Source: Crocodylus rhombifer
Taxonomy: Eukaryota > Chordata > Crocodylia > Crocodylidae
DNA length: 64,000 nt
Reading direction: 5' to 3'
Assembly (NCBI GenBank): GCA_038503035.1
Contig: JAVSML010024570.1
Coordinates: 27,007 to 91,006 of the forward strand
Part shown: piece by piece, positions 42,998 to 56,100 of the stretch
How positions within the stretch are numbered: the first letter of the stretch is position 1
How the letters are laid out: the number at the start of each line of letters is the position of its first letter
Program-made: the position numbers and the translations under genes
The notes under the pieces: generated by a model
Database searches by the model: none
What the model saw: the letters and a program-made list of their open reading frames with translations, nothing else
What the model was told of the DNA's origin: nothing

Positions 42998-44545
42998 AAT
43001 CATAGAACCATAAAAATTAAGGGCTGGAGGTGACCTTAAAAGATTGAGTCCAACCTCCCCTGCTATGGGCAGGAATACTGCTGAGATCAAATGATCCTAG
43101 CAGGGTGTCAATCCAGTCTCCTCTTAAAGGCTGCCAAGGTTGGGGCTGTACCACCTCCTTGGGAAGTCTGTTTCAGATTCTGGTCCCCCTTGCCATAAAG
43201 AAGTTCGCCCTTGCATCCAACCTGAAACCACCCTCTACCAATTTATAGCCATTGCTGCTTTTCCTCCCCTGGGGTGGCCTAGTGAACAGTTTTTCTCTCA
43301 GCTCCCAATATTCACCCCTTACATAGCTTTAGACAGCCACCAAGTCCCCCCTCAGTCTTCTCATCCCCATGCTGAACAGTCTCGGATCCCTTAGCCTTTC
43401 TTTATAAGGTTTGTCCTCCAGGTCCTTAATCACTTTTGTGTCCCTTTTCTGGACCCTTCCAAGATTCTTCATGTCTTTTTTGGAGTACAGTGCCCAGAAC
43501 TGGACACAGTACTCCAGCTGGGATCTCACTAGCACTGAGTAGAGAGTATCACTACCTTAGCCCTGTGTGGGACACATCAGCTAATACATCCCAGTATGCT
43601 ATTAGCTCTGTTGACTACAGTGTCCTACTGGCAGCTCATGTTCATCCTGTGAACAACCATAACCTTGAGGACATCTTATCCTAAGCCATATCCATGTTGT
43701 TGATTACTTCTTCCCAGGTGAAGCACTCTGGATTTATCCTCACTGAATTGCCTCCAGTTCCACTCTGCCCACCTTTCCAGCTTGTCCAGGTCCACTTGGA
43801 TCTCCATCCTATTCCCTAGCATAACCACTTTTCCCTATAACTTAACATCATTTGCAGACTTGGCCAGTGTGCTTTCCTCATCCTCATCTAAAGCATTGAT
43901 TTAAAGATGTTGAACAAAATGGGACCAACAACTAAACCCTGAGGGACACCACTGGCCACCTCCTGCCAAGATGATGCACACCCATCCACTAACAGTCTCT
44001 GGGTTTGACCCCTTAGCCAGGTCCCAACCCACCTGACCATGGACTCTGCCAGCCCACAATTCCCCAGTTTTTTTTTTATAAAAGTTTCATGGGAGACCAT
44101 ATTGAAGGCCTTTTAAAAATCCAAGTATATGACATCAGCCATGTCTTCCACATCTAAGCTGTTCATTACTTGATCATAGAAGACGAGGTTGGTCAGACCT
44201 GACCTGCCCACAATTAAACCATGTTGGCTATCCTTCAGCATCATGCCTTCTGCCAGTCTGTCACAAATGGACTTCTAGATAATTTTTTCCAAAATTTTAC
44301 CCAGTGTTGAGGGCCAAGCTGACAGCCTATAGTTTCCCTGATTCTCCCTCCTCCCCTTCTTAAAGAACGGCACCACATTGGTCCTTTTCCAGTCTTTCAG
44401 GACCTCTCCTGAGCACTGTGAGTCTTCAAATACCTTCGCCAACAGTTCCACAATGACTCAGCCAACTCCCTCAGCACTCTAGGGTGTAGTCCATCTGGTC
44501 CTGCCAACTCGAAGACATTCAGCTGCTCCAAGTACTTCCTCACCA
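42998..44545 (-). mobile_element. antisense CR1 LINE, 3' half of ORF2, decayed
   Basis: Begins with an antisense CR1 3' end (CATAGAACCATAAAAATTAAG, TTGAGTCCAACCTCCCC) and runs continuously for 1.5 kb. Minus-strand readings give VRSQLEYCVQFWALYSKKD and DKPYKERLRDPRLFS (43535-43329), then [20 protein letters not shown] and [15 protein letters not shown], motif B (44100-43888). Beyond that come fragments of the fingers region. Many stops and frameshifts make it inactive. The 5' end is truncated near 44545, within the linker before reverse transcriptase. Confidence 0.9.
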
Positions 44546-47500
44546 ATTAGACACTGCATGTGAACTGAACATCAAGAGAAGGTTATTTTTATTTCAGTTT
44601 TTGTACATATTGAGGTGGAGAGAGGTGAGCATCTGGGAGCTTGTCTAGACCAAATTCATAGCCGGTCCCAGCAGGTATTCTCCAAAAAGCATTCTCCACC
44701 ACATCCATTCTCACAAAAATGTAGTAACAAAGCCACAGTGGCGGCATTCCCCTCCCCCATGATCATCTCGAACACCTCCATCTCTACCATGTTTGAGGGC
44801 AGCTGCTATGGATGTGTCTAGAATAGTGGTACATTTCCTGTCTTCCCACCCTGGAAGAAGGGTGGGGCATGGTGGGGTACATACTAGGAACAGGATACAG
44901 ACATACTCTGAGAGACCAGAGAAGAGGAGGTTGCAGGACCCAAGGCAAGGAAGAGTTCTGATGGCAGGATTGTTCAACTTTGCTGCGGCTACAGTTATAG
45001 ACAAGAGGGGTGTCAGAAGCAACAATGTGGTTGCAAACTCAAGAGATGGGGGAGGTCATCGGTACTGGTGGAGGAGGGAAAAGTGCTCTTTGCCTTTCTG
45101 AGCTTTCTTCCTCATCAGTGTTTACCTCTCCCTTATGTAACTGTTGGAAAACTTTAGCTGAGCAGGGACCAGCCTACTCTCCTGAGCAGTTTGCCCAGCT
45201 GGTCTCGCTGACAGTTTGGCAACTGTGTGGAATTTGAAGGTCTGGACAGAAAACTCCAAAACAGAAACCACTGGCCACGTAGCACATTGGTATCCTCAAA
45301 GAGGGCCTGCCACCAGGCTCTTCTGAGCATTAAGCCTTCTCATAGGATGAGCTAAATCTGTTAAATTTTTATTAGATTTGGTATTCTTCTTAACTGAGGG
45401 CACCCTGCCAGGTAGTAGGAACCTGACTGAAGAAAGGTGGGTGGAAATGAGATGAAGATTCAACACTAATTTGTTGATGCTAGTATTTCTGAGTGGGACA
45501 CCATTCAGACTGCAGAACTTCCACTAAAGAGACAGATCCTTAGGCTGCTTAAATCATCTTAATCTGTCCAATTGAAGGCCACTTAATCTGTTCAATTAAA
45601 GCGCTCATGGGTCAAACAAAAGATGGCCGGGATGCACTTTTTCCAGAGGAAAGATGGAAATGATTTTCTGCTGTGTCTCTCTCTCTCTTATCAAGTAATA
45701 CTGTCTTTCAGACACAAAGCTTTTTGCCAATCAATTGAAGTTCTATTACTTAAGTGGAATCTGAGTTCAGCTATAACTTTCATGTGTTCCAGTATGGTTT
45801 ACCTTATTTTCTTGCAGACCACAACCCCCCAAATAAGACATGCACCTTGTTTTTGGAAGGCAGAATGTAGAACCAAAGATTTTTTTGAGTCATGGTCTAG
45901 AGTTGGTGTTTTTATGCAGTTTGTGTTAACCCTTTCACATGTGCTCTCAAATTGGCAGTAGGTTTTTTGCTACTCAGCCAAAAACTGTTGTCAGTTTGAG
46001 AGTGGCTCTAAAAGCATTAACACTGGACTCCATCCCCCTGCGTACTGATGGTGAGAGGAACTGGCAGCTGTCTTGCCATACAGCATCTCTTTGCTTTTAT
46101 TCCTCCACAATTGTTTCAGCAAAGAAAAATCAGCTTCCATGCTTAAGATGCACACTCCAATTTTGGACAGCTAATATTTGGAAAAGAGGTATGTGTGGTG
46201 TGCAGATAAATACAGTGTGCTTAGTACATGGGGAGGCAGTGTTTAAAAACAAATGAGTGTTTGCTTCCATCAGCACCTACTGAAAAGTGAAGTACTGCTG
46301 CAGATGATCTTATGGAGAGCATCTCAAAAGCAGCGGTATTTCTGTGCAACAATATGCAAGTAATTGAGGTTCACATAGCTCAAATCTAACACACAACTCT
46401 GAAGTTTTGCCCTCCCAGTCCATAAAGTTTTATAAGGTAATACAAGAAAAAGTTGAGAGAGAAATTAAATTAATTCTGGGAAAGATGGTTTCAACTAGGG
46501 GCCAGAAACAAAAGAAATTCACAATGTCTGAGCACAGTACAGCAATGCGAGTAAGAAATGAATCATGACCCAGGCGCTCCTCACAAACGGAACAGGCTGG
46601 GTGTGCCTGCCTATTTACGTCTGACACAATGGGGTTTTGCTGCTATGAATCACTGCAGTGACAAGGGCACTGCGTGCGCAGGAGCACAGGGGCCTGAGAG
46701 AGGTGACACTATATAATGCAGTACGTAGAAGAGGGCACTGCTTTAATTTCACTTGGTCCTTTTAGGGTGTCCCCCTAACTTTTGTGGCTCTTATTGGGTA
46801 CCCTGAAGCTTGATCAGTCAAAAAGCTCTTGGTGTGAGCACTGCCATGCAGAAAATGTTTCGGAAACCATTCTCCTGCCAAGTATAAGAAAAGCATTTTA
46901 CCTAAAGGAAATGGCTCCTGCCAGACAACAAGCTATCAGATCCCTTCCAGATGGAAATTGTGCTTTGAAGCAACAACATACCCACAGGGACCACATTATG
47001 TAGCAGAAGGCATTTACCCAAAAGGAAATGAAAATGTCATCCATGGTTCCTTAGGCAGCATTGTACAGTTCAAATGTGAGGTGGGTTTTTTGTTTTTTTT
47101 TAATGTGCTCACTAAGCTTTCACGAACAGTAGCAATGTTGTACAAAAACTGATGTATTAAGTGGGGTGGAGAGGCCTGTTCAGGGAGAGCCATGTTCAAA
47201 GTTTCCTGGGGTATGTTAAAGACAAAACCAGGCGATAAAAGACAAGCAGGCAATTCAGATGGGGAGGCGGGCCGGGACAAGAGTAATTTCTAATGGGAAA
47301 GAAGTGAAACTTGTCTTTGGCTACGAAGAGGCTGGGTAATAATATTTGAGGTGGGACCCATTACTTGCCATTACTTCATGTTGCTTCCCCACCAAAACTC
47401 AGTTTTCCTGGACAAAGCTATAAAGACAGGAGAGTTCAAGTAACAGCTCGGACAACCCAAAAAATTAGAATGCATGGAAAGGCAAGACGTGCTAAAAAAA

Positions 47501-47862
47501 AATAAATGACTTTATCTGATCTGCTTTCTTTGTAAAATGACACTCTCCCAAGAACAATGTTCCTTCCCCATTGTCTTCTCTTGTTTCTCCTCTCTTTCTC
47601 CTTTCCCCCCATCTCCAGTAACCACAGTAATTTTTCATGTTTTTTTCGGTCTCCCCACCACAGGGAACACCTGCAAAGTACCTTCTTGCCAGTCTGAAAA
47701 TCTCCACAGTGCCATGCACACCAGTGGGTCTTCATAATTAGTCAGTTGTAAATCATTCAGAGCTGCCTCCTTCAAAACAATTAATGTAGCCCACCTCAAA
47801 ATACATACCTCGAGGAGTTTATCCTTTAGATCAGTTTGTTTTTCTAATCCAATAAGCTATCG
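44546..47862. other. unassigned sequence
   Basis: No supportable gene. It contains a short CT run near 45677-45690 and a possible DNA-element terminus near 44637 (TTGTCTAGACC). A small open stretch at about 46990-47083 was considered as an exon and not accepted. Confidence 0.45.
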
Positions 47863-48182
47863 CAGTCCTTCTCAATCAGGTGCCTGGGAACCCTGAGGTG
47901 CTGCCAAATCATTTGAAGGGTGCCATGGAGCATAAGGAGATGAGTGAGGTATGTAGAGATAAGCAGATAAGCCAGGGTCAAGCTTGTCCCTGCCTGGACA
48001 ATTCCCCCATCCCTACTGCCCAGCCCCAGTGTAAGGAGGTAAGCACTGTCATATATAAATCAATTTTTGAAATTGGGTGCCACTCAATTCAGAAAAGTTA
48101 GAGAGAGGTGCTCCAAGCCCAGCGAGGGGTATTTTGAGTCCAGTGAGGGCTGCCTCAAATCCAAAAAGGCTGAGAACCACTG
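47863..48182 (+). mobile_element. small non-autonomous hAT element
   Basis: The ends CAGTCCTTCTCAATCAGG and AGGCTGAGAACCACTG are inverted. Flanks AGCTATCG (47855-47862) and AGCTAACC (48183-48190) match at six of eight positions, an aged 8-bp duplication. At 320 bases it has no coding capacity. It belongs to the broad CAGTGGTTCTCAACC type, like 6910, 7155 and 37313. Confidence 0.75.
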
Positions 48183-48190
48183 AGCTAACC

Positions 48191-49117
48191 AGTAAATATG
48201 AAGAGAGCTTGGCATGGAAACATGAGAGACACAAGCAGTAGACAAGTCTCATTGTCCTTGGCTTCCACAGTTTTGTCATGCACTGCACAGCGGTTGGCTC
48301 TTTAATCAAGTTAACCTGCTTTACAACTTGTGTTTGGTTTTGATGACACTCAAGTTGTCAACAGGATACTTAGGACAGACCAATGCAACTGTTATGGCAG
48401 GCCAAATGTTTGGTCTGTTAAATTTGACTGTCTTTCTTTAAATAAGTATGAGGGCAAATTTATTTAGAAATATTAAGTAAATTGATTAGGGAGTCTGCTA
48501 TCAAATGGCTGAATGTCAGGGAGCCTGGAAACTAGAGTATGTGGGCTTTGGTCATTTGACCCCTTTGACACTAGGCAGGTTGGAGTTTCAAGGGCATAAA
48601 GAGCCAGGAGAGCTGATTTCTATGTCCTAGCCTGCCCCTACTGTCAGAACAAGTGTCTTGTCAGGGGGGACTGGACAAGGGAAGATGTGTGGCCAGAGGC
48701 CTGTTAGAGTGCTGCCATCTAATTTCTGATGGTGCTCTGGCCCTTGGGGGGGTATTGCCCTCAGCATCACTTAGAACAGACAAGCATCTTGCCATTCAAG
48801 ACATTGCAGAGACCTCCAGGGGCATGGAGCTACAACTCTGCTCCTCACCAGAACCCAGGAGACACGCAGCACAACTGGAAATGCAGCCCAGGATTTGCTT
48901 GTTGCTCATCTGTCTTAAATAATTTTACTGCAGGCAGCCAAGAGAGTTCCTGAAGCAAGATGCTGTAATGAAAGTGATAAGTACTGATTCTGTTCTTTTG
49001 TAAGCCAGGCTTCAGAGTCTTCAGTAGAGTCACTCCTGATTACTACTGATGACCATGATGACAGCAGAATTTAGCTGTAGGACATTAACCTGTTCCCACT
49101 GGTCAGTGGCACACTCC
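48191..49117. other. unassigned sequence
   Basis: No gene or repeat recognised. Confidence 0.5.
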
Positions 49118-49492
49118 CAGACCCGGTCTACACCTGGCAGCTTCATCTAACAGAAATTTTCTAGAGGCCAAAAGCAGCGTTCCCAGGTAAGCCATCAGAG
49201 CTAGCACACATCCGAGGCATCCTTAAGCAACACTGTGCCATTCCTGCCAGAATGGTGCAGCTCTTCTTCAGCACCTCTGCAATCGGGACATAGCCGTGCC
49301 CCGGGGGTAGGCATAGCTATTTGAGAGAGATGGCACAAGGTGCAGGCTATATGTTCTGTTTCTTGGCTGTTGGCAGAAACTATCTGTCTTTCAGAGACAT
49401 GGTGCTCAGTCAGTGCAAAGAGAGGTTTCTGCTGCTACAGGGGAAGCAGTGTCTGGAGGCACTCACGGAGCCTGTTGTGTAGACCAGGCTAG
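49118..49492. mobile_element. possible DNA transposon with GGTCTACAC termini
   Basis: The left end CAGACCCGGTCTACACC and the right end, reversed (CTAGCCTGGTCTACACAAC), share an inverted terminus of about 14 bases. The 375-base body is non-coding. The short element at 35468 has a comparable TGTCTAYA core and may be a distant relative. No target duplication seen. Confidence 0.5.
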
Positions 49493-51587
49493 AGTGAGTG
49501 GCATCACAGGAGGACCAGCTTTCTGGAGGGGCTCTTTTGTTCCACTTCGCTAGGAAAATATTCTCTTGGTGAGAAGGAAGCCAAATTGTAATGACTGCAC
49601 TGAAAAGGCTGAAGCCTTACAGCTGCCTTCAAAGCTGAAATTCTTTCCCTTTCTCACACTGTGAAATACTTTACTGCACGAATGGCCCCAGATGAGGTGT
49701 AAGGTGGCATTCGGCAGAAGAGGAAAAGCATCCTGACTTATTGCAAATAACAGAAGAGTTGATGTTTTTATTAAGGTCCCAGCTTTCGGGGTCGGCAGCA
49801 AGGTGAGACACTCAGCTTTTGCTTTAAAACAAAAAACAAAAAAATCCAGAGATTCTCTAGCCCTTGGGATTGTGGAAAAAAGATAGGTGTGACCTGAATG
49901 TGATCTAAAGGCTCATGTAGAAAGCAGAGAAAAAAATACCAAATGCTTTTTTTCTTGAATATTGCAATTTTTTTAGCTAATGACATCATTTTTGGTTCTC
50001 TGAATTCTAAGTCCTGAGGGCTGGAATCTGCCCTCTGCTGAGACCACAAATGGGCAGTGTGGCGGTATCCTGGGAAGGAGCATGCCTAACCTGCCCCCTC
50101 TTGCATGCACACCTCAAAACCAGAAACCTGGTAGTGGAGTTACTCTTGGGGAATCCCTTCCCACCATTTGGAGTCCTGTCTCCAGTACAGAGAGAGAGGA
50201 GGGGGCATCTTCTAAGCCTGATTCCTGGCATGTGTGGGTAGGTGGGTTATATGCTAAAGCATCCCTCCCTGGGAGTATCTGGGACATAAGCCAGTGTTAC
50301 CAGCACACTTACTGGTTACCTCACACCACTGCATATCACTGCCCTGCTTCTCCAGCCACCCCACCTCAATTCCCTGCTGTAGGATTCCCCAGGGAACAGG
50401 AATCTACTTGGAAGGATGCAGAGAATGATCCTAGGACTTCATTAGCACTTTCAGAATATCTTTCCTATTTGGGTTTTTCATGTCAAATTTGATTTGACAG
50501 GCATTCTGACCCCTGCATACCACTGATAAACTCCAAAGGCTGCTTCCCCCTGCCTCTGCCCAGACTGTAAATATCCTGCAGATGCTCTTCTAATTTTTCT
50601 TATAGGCAGCTGGCAAGTCTGCTGGCATGTCAAAGAATTCCAGACCACATAGCAACACAACCTTTTTGTCTATAAGGCTGGACTATTTTCCTCCATATGC
50701 CTGTCTGTTGATATTTTTAAGGTTCCTGATTTCTTTTGCTTCCATTAGAATTATGTACAGGAAATGTAACCTACAGTGAGAACTCGGGATCCCATGCTTT
50801 CAGACAACTGTGTTAGTCAGAATGAGAGTTTTAGTTAAATAAACAAAAAGCCTTTCTGGAAGTCTTATAGAGTTTTACAGAAAATAATCCTCTTTCTAAG
50901 GAATATTCAAACCCTGGTACAAAATTGTATAGTAAGGATGGCTTTTTCTGTTGAATTTGATGGTAAGGATCTCAGTCTTTCTTAAATTACATTTGTGGGG
51001 TAATTTTTAGAGGCCCTGTCTTATTTCTGGAAAACCTGTTGGTTTCATTCCTATTCAGTTCTATGAGATTTTTTTCTTATAAAGGAACATAAGAATCCTG
51101 CTGACAAAGTTAGGAGGGGCAGCTAAGTAGCTTAATTTCAGTTATCGTGTTTAACAAACAAGTATCCAAAGAGCTGTCATTTGGGTACTGCACACAAACC
51201 TGAGAAAAATGTTGTGGACACAAATAATTTGGAATGGCTGAAAATGCTGTTTACAGTGACAGGAAAAGGAGAGAGAAGGGCAGCATAAGGAGGAAAGATA
51301 AGGAATTCAGTTTTGACCACATTAAATGTAAGCCAGAGCTGAAACCTTCATAAAAAAGGTGTTGGAGATGAGCCAGTAGCTGAACCAGATAAAAGATGTC
51401 TGGTTAGGAGTGAAAAGGTAGCTCACTGAGTGAAGCTGGACATTGAACTCCTGTGAGTAGATAAGATTATCTAGTGGCATAGTGCAAAGAAGAAGGGAAG
51501 GCCAAGAATAAAGTACATAGGAGAGGTGAGAGAAACCACAGGAAGTTGAAGGAATAATAAGGGAAACAGGAGAACTAGGAGATGATA
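49493..51587. other. unassigned sequence
   Basis: About 2 kb with no coding region or repeat recognised. Confidence 0.5.
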
Positions 51588-52405
51588 GAATTAATAGATT
51601 CATATACATTAGGGCGGGAAGGGACCTCAAAGACCATCAAGTCCAGCCCCCTGCCCAGGGGCAGGAAGTCAGCTGGGGTCAAAGGATCCCAAAAGGATAA
51701 ACATCCGAATGTTTCTTGAAAGAGTCCAGAGTAGGTGCCTGCACCACTTCTGGAGCGAGTCTATTCCAGGCCTTGGGGGCTTGGACCATAAAGAAGTTTT
51801 TCCTTATGTCCAACCTAAAATGATCACGGAGGAGTTTATGACCATTGGTCCCTGTTATCCCTTGGGGTGCTCTGGTGAACAGGCATTCCCCCAGATCCTG
51901 ATACACACACCTTACGTACTCATGGGCACTCATCAGGTTCCCCCTGAGTCTGCGCTTTTCCAAGCTGAACAGTCCCACGGCTCTCAGCCTCTCATCATAA
52001 GGCCTGTTCACTTGCCCTCTGACCATGTGCATGGCTCTCCTCTGGACTCTCTCAAGTTTCCCGACATCCTTCTTGAATTGCGGAGCCCAGAACTGGATGC
52101 AGTACTCCAGCTGCGGCCTCACCAAGGCCGAGTACAGCAAGAGGATGACATCCTGGGATTTACTTGAGAAGCATCTGTGGATGCAAGCCAGAGTTTTGTT
52201 TGCTTTACCAGCTGCAACATCACATTGGCTCATGTTCATCTTGTGATCAATCATGACCCCCAAGTCTCTTTCAGCAGTGGTGTTAGCAAGCATATAAGCC
52301 AAGCCTATAAGTGTGCTGAGGGGTTTTTTCCCCCAAGATGGAGTACCTTTAATTTTTCGGTATTGAACGTCATCAGGTTTATATCTGCCCACTCCATTAT
52401 TACCT
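51588..52405 (-). mobile_element. antisense CR1 LINE 3' end with ORF2 C-terminus
   Basis: The plus strand opens with AATAGATTCATATACATTAG and GGGAAGGGACCTCAAAGACC, an antisense CR1 3' UTR. On the minus strand the ORF2 C-terminus is open from about 52400 to 51679: AERDLGVMIDHKMNMS, LVRPQLEYCIQFWAPQFKKD, RRAMHMVRG, and NFFMVQAPKAWNRLAPEVV near the end. The frame happens to stay open upstream to 52638 through unrelated sequence, so the first ~75 residues of that 319-codon frame are not CR1. Reverse transcriptase catalytic motifs are absent, so it is a non-functional fragment. Confidence 0.9.
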
Positions 52406-53608
52406 CCTTGGGGTTTTAGATTGCTTTCGACAATGTAGAAATCAAAGGAGGTATTGATGGAGTCAGGGTTGCTTCTGGGAAGATGCACCAGTGCAGTCAC
52501 ACCCACCTTCAATTCCTGCGCCATTCCTGCTGTCCGTGGGAGTGGAGGGCCTGCTCCTGCCAGAGCCAGAGGCCCAGCCTCTCTTCCTGAGTTGGGTGCC
52601 AGCAGTGACTGCCATATTCTGCCAGACCTAGAGGACAAGGATTTACAGTTCTGTTTCCTCCCAGGCGATAAGGGGACTGACAGACAGACATGGAAGGCGG
52701 GGAGGGGGAGGGAAACAGTGCTTTACTGGAAGAGGCAACATGACATTTTGGCCTGCATCTGTATAGCTCATGCACTTAAGCAGGGTTTCAGCTATTAGAA
52801 AAAAGTGCCAAAAAGCCCTGCTAAAGCACATACAGATGCTGGGCAAGCCTAGTCGGCCATGATGCCTCTTCTGGCCATGCACTGTGCTCGGCGCAGGGGC
52901 ATGCCAAGGTGAAAGTAAAGCGTTGTTTGTTTGCTTTTCCATGTCTGTAAGCAGCCTAATTGTACTTTTCACTTCTGTTTCACCTTGTCTAATGAGATTC
53001 TTCCAAAACAACCACTTACTATACAACCTGAAGTAGGCCTATCAAGAATGCTTGTGAATCAGCAAGTTTCTGACAGATGTGAATGACGTATGTAGTCATA
53101 TTTATTCAAGTACTACCCACAGGTATGCCAGAAGGAACATGGCTTTAAGTGAAGAGATAATGTACAGGAAGAAAAAGTAACTATAGTATACTACATACAA
53201 GTAACTTTTTATATGTGGTTACATGTGGTTACCTGAAATTCTGACCAAATTTTTAGAAGTGATGCCACCAAATTTAATATTCACTTGTGCAAATACCTAC
53301 AATGTAAATGTCCAAATGAAAAAATCTGCATGCATATGCTGATTAGGTTCTCAGAGCATACACTTGAGTTTATACCATTTTAGGCCCTTGGTGCTACTCA
53401 GGGAGAGCTTTAATGATACCTGTAGTAGTGCTAAGTACACATGGTAACAGAGAAGAGGCATAAACCTAGCTTGCTAGGCATCTTTTCACTAACCACTAGT
53501 TTAGGTCTATTACAAGTCTGTGCGAGATGCACAGCGAGTCAAAAGCCATTAGAGTCCCATTCTTATACTAGTTTTGGGTTACAGAAGGACTTTACCAAGT
53601 GTCAAAAC
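52406..53608. other. unassigned sequence
   Basis: No gene or repeat recognised beyond chance open frames. Confidence 0.5.
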
Positions 53609-53801
53609 CAGCAGCATAGGGACCTAGCCAGGTGCCCCAGGACACAGGGGCAGCAGTGACTTCCAACTGCTGCTGCAGTTTACAATTGCAATCACATAGC
53701 TGTCAACAACAACCACTTTTTTTTATTGTCCTTCTCCTGTTCCACCCCAAGTCAGTGCCCAGGTTGGTTGCCATGTTTGCTCTGCCCTACTTATGCCACT
53801 G
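53609..53801. mobile_element. miniature hAT element with 7/8 target duplication
   Basis: The ends CAGCAGCATAGGGACC and CCCTACTTATGCCACTG are inverted repeats of the type seen at 4083-4574. Flanks GTCAAAAC (53601-53608) and GCCAAAAC (53802-53809) match at seven of eight bases. The 193-base body has a CAACTGCTGCTGCAG segment and no coding. Confidence 0.7.
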
Positions 53802-53809
53802 GCCAAAAC

Positions 53810-55664
53810 CACAGTCTTGCTGATTGATTACACTGATGCTGTGAAGGCGCAGAAAACTGGCCCTTGGAGGCTGGTACCAACCCATCTTGACCTCATCAGG
53901 AAAGATGTCCTGTTTCTCAATCTGTTCTTATCCTTATGCGATGGTGTCCAATACTGCTTAATTTAGTAGTTCAGCTGTTTTCTGAACTTGGGGGACTTTC
54001 AGACACTAAGCCCTTCCTACCATCTTAAGAAAGCCTAAGCCTCTAGCTCAACTAACACATGGGTCTAGCCAAGCTTTGCTTAGTATAGCTTCCAGTCCCA
54101 GAGACGTATCGGAGTTCACTTGTCTCCCCCCACCCCCACTTTTTTTTTTTTTCTTGCCACTAATCCAAAGAAACAGCTGTCTCAGGGCTCCTCTAACTTG
54201 TACTGAAGACTACTGGTCCTCAAAGAAACCTGCTAACAGTAGATAGCTGAAATACAGGAATGCTCTGGATGTACCCACTGCTCCCTCAATCAGCCCCTGT
54301 AAGGGGGCCATGTTGGGGCCTGGAGTGCAGGCCATTGTGACTTACCTGCCAGATTCTATTGATCTGGAAGAAATAAAGGAAAATATTCTTAAAGTCTTGT
54401 AAAAGCAAATCTGTTTCCATTTAGACTGCATTCTTCTGAAAGAAATCTGTATCTCCCCTACTTCCCTGTAAGTAATGACAGAGAAAAAAGGAAACATTAA
54501 TCAAACAGATTGAAATGACCTGGATAAGGGCCTCACCGGAAGGATCTAAAATGCTTCTGTGGTCACAAGAACAATTTTCATCCCATGTTTCTGGACTGCA
54601 TAACATATTACTGAAAGCACTAGACACTGGGAAAGTAAGATCTCTTAATGGAAATATTATAGACTTGCAATTTGCTTAGGGCAGCAGTTTCTTTCAAAAA
54701 AACAACCTCTTACTAGTTTAAGAAAATCAAAAACGTATGTTTGGTCTTTATATAAAAAGTTCAGCCATTAACAGAGAGAATCCAGTAAACAGCATGTAGT
54801 GTAATAGTAGTAATCTGCGGTTAGTCCTACTTTTTAATATGGTTAGAAGCAAGCACATACCGGCCTAGTCCTGAGGAGCTACCATAACAGACTTTCCAGC
54901 ACAAGTAGTTACTTGCAGTTTGAAGCACGTTGGGCAATGTTGTAAATATGAAGCAGGTGCTAAAACTGGCTTAATTTTCAACTTGGATCCACCCACAGGT
55001 TTGGATTCTGCCCTTTTTTCCTCTTGTATGGCCCACAGATATCCATGGGATTTCACAAGGTGCAGAACAACACAGAATTTGGCCTCGTGGAGTGTCTTTT
55101 GTTTTTGAGACCATTAGACATAGTTTGGCTGGGCTGTTGTGTTCATCTTCTTCTAACCCACTCACTGCTAATAGAGGCAGCAGCAGAGTGTTTCTTCCTC
55201 TACTCTTTCTTCCTTTACTTCCTTTACTTCACATCACACCACAGATTTTAAAGCAGAAGGCTGAGGCCATGCCTATTTTTGATGCTAGGATGTAGGGGTG
55301 TGTAGCACACCTTTTGTACCTTTTGACTTCTTTAGCACATATTGAAGCTAATCAACTGCAAGGCACCATTGACTTCCATGGAAGTTAAGTCAGGCCCCAA
55401 GCATATATTTTGAGCACTGTTGCATGTGAAGTTTGTGAAACAAAACTAGATAAATTCACGCAGTGGACCTCTACACATGGTTGATATGCCCAGATAAGGT
55501 GCATAGGAATAAGCCCCCTTTATCAAGCCCCCTTTTTATCCTGTGGCATTGCAACACCTATGTGTTGATAATACATACAAACTGAATCAGTGCTGCTGTG
55601 ACACACACATTAAGGACACGGCTTCCAAAAGTGACTTGTGATTTGGGTGAAAATGAACTTAGAA
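53810..55664. other. unassigned sequence
   Basis: No gene. A T-rich run lies near 54139-54152. Confidence 0.5.
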
Positions 55665-55739
55665 GGACTGATTTTCAAGATGATCTGAGGATCTTCCTTC
55701 TGAAAATCAGCTTCTTCACATGAGTCTCAGTTTGGGCAT

Positions 55740-56090
55740 GTGGAACTGAAGCTATGGACAGAGTGCTTCCCAGCCCCTTGCACAGCTCTGGGGTGGCCCC
55801 AGGCTTCACAAGGGGCTGGGGAACATTTCCTAGGGCTGGAAGCCTCCCAGAAAACCCTGGAGGGTTCAAGCCATTGTGCCTGTACTTCCCTCCCTGTGCA
55901 CAGACCCAGTTTGCACAGCAGGAATACTCCCCACCCTGTACACAAATCTGGGGTGACCCTTGAACAACAGGAGAATGCCCCCCCTGCCCAGTCCTGCCAA
56001 TCAGGTGACCCGGGTCTGTTTGATAGCAGGGGACATTGCTGCTGCTGCTGCCTGAACAGCCCAGGGACTCTCCTGCAGTGTTTGAGCAAT
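55740..56090. repeat. GC-rich block with imperfect internal repeats
   Basis: Variants of an approximately 40-base unit recur, for example CAGCTCTGGGGTGGCCCCAGG near 55782 and CAAATCTGGGGTGACCC near 55943, preceded in each by CC..CTG.ACA. It also holds a short GCTGCTGCTGCTGCC run (56038). Open frames on both strands follow from composition. It looks like the interior of another GC-rich repeat; family unknown. Confidence 0.45.
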
Positions 56091-56100
56091 GCAGCAAGGT

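Noticed and set aside
46958..47152. Small frame (residues like NVIHGSLGSIVQFKCE) considered as an immunoglobulin- or sushi-like exon with a GAG|GTGGGT donor
   Set aside because: The acceptor lacks a good pyrimidine tract, no partner exon was seen, and the resemblance is too weak. A protein search of residues 15-45 of this frame would settle it.
52400..52638. N-terminal part of the 319-codon minus-strand frame as a fusion protein with CR1
   Set aside because: The frame stays open by chance; the upstream residues match no CR1 sequence and there is no promoter or splice evidence.
55675..56097. 140-codon minus frame with several cysteines
   Set aside because: It lies in a GC-rich block of imperfect repeats, other long frames overlap it on both strands, and no family signature is visible.
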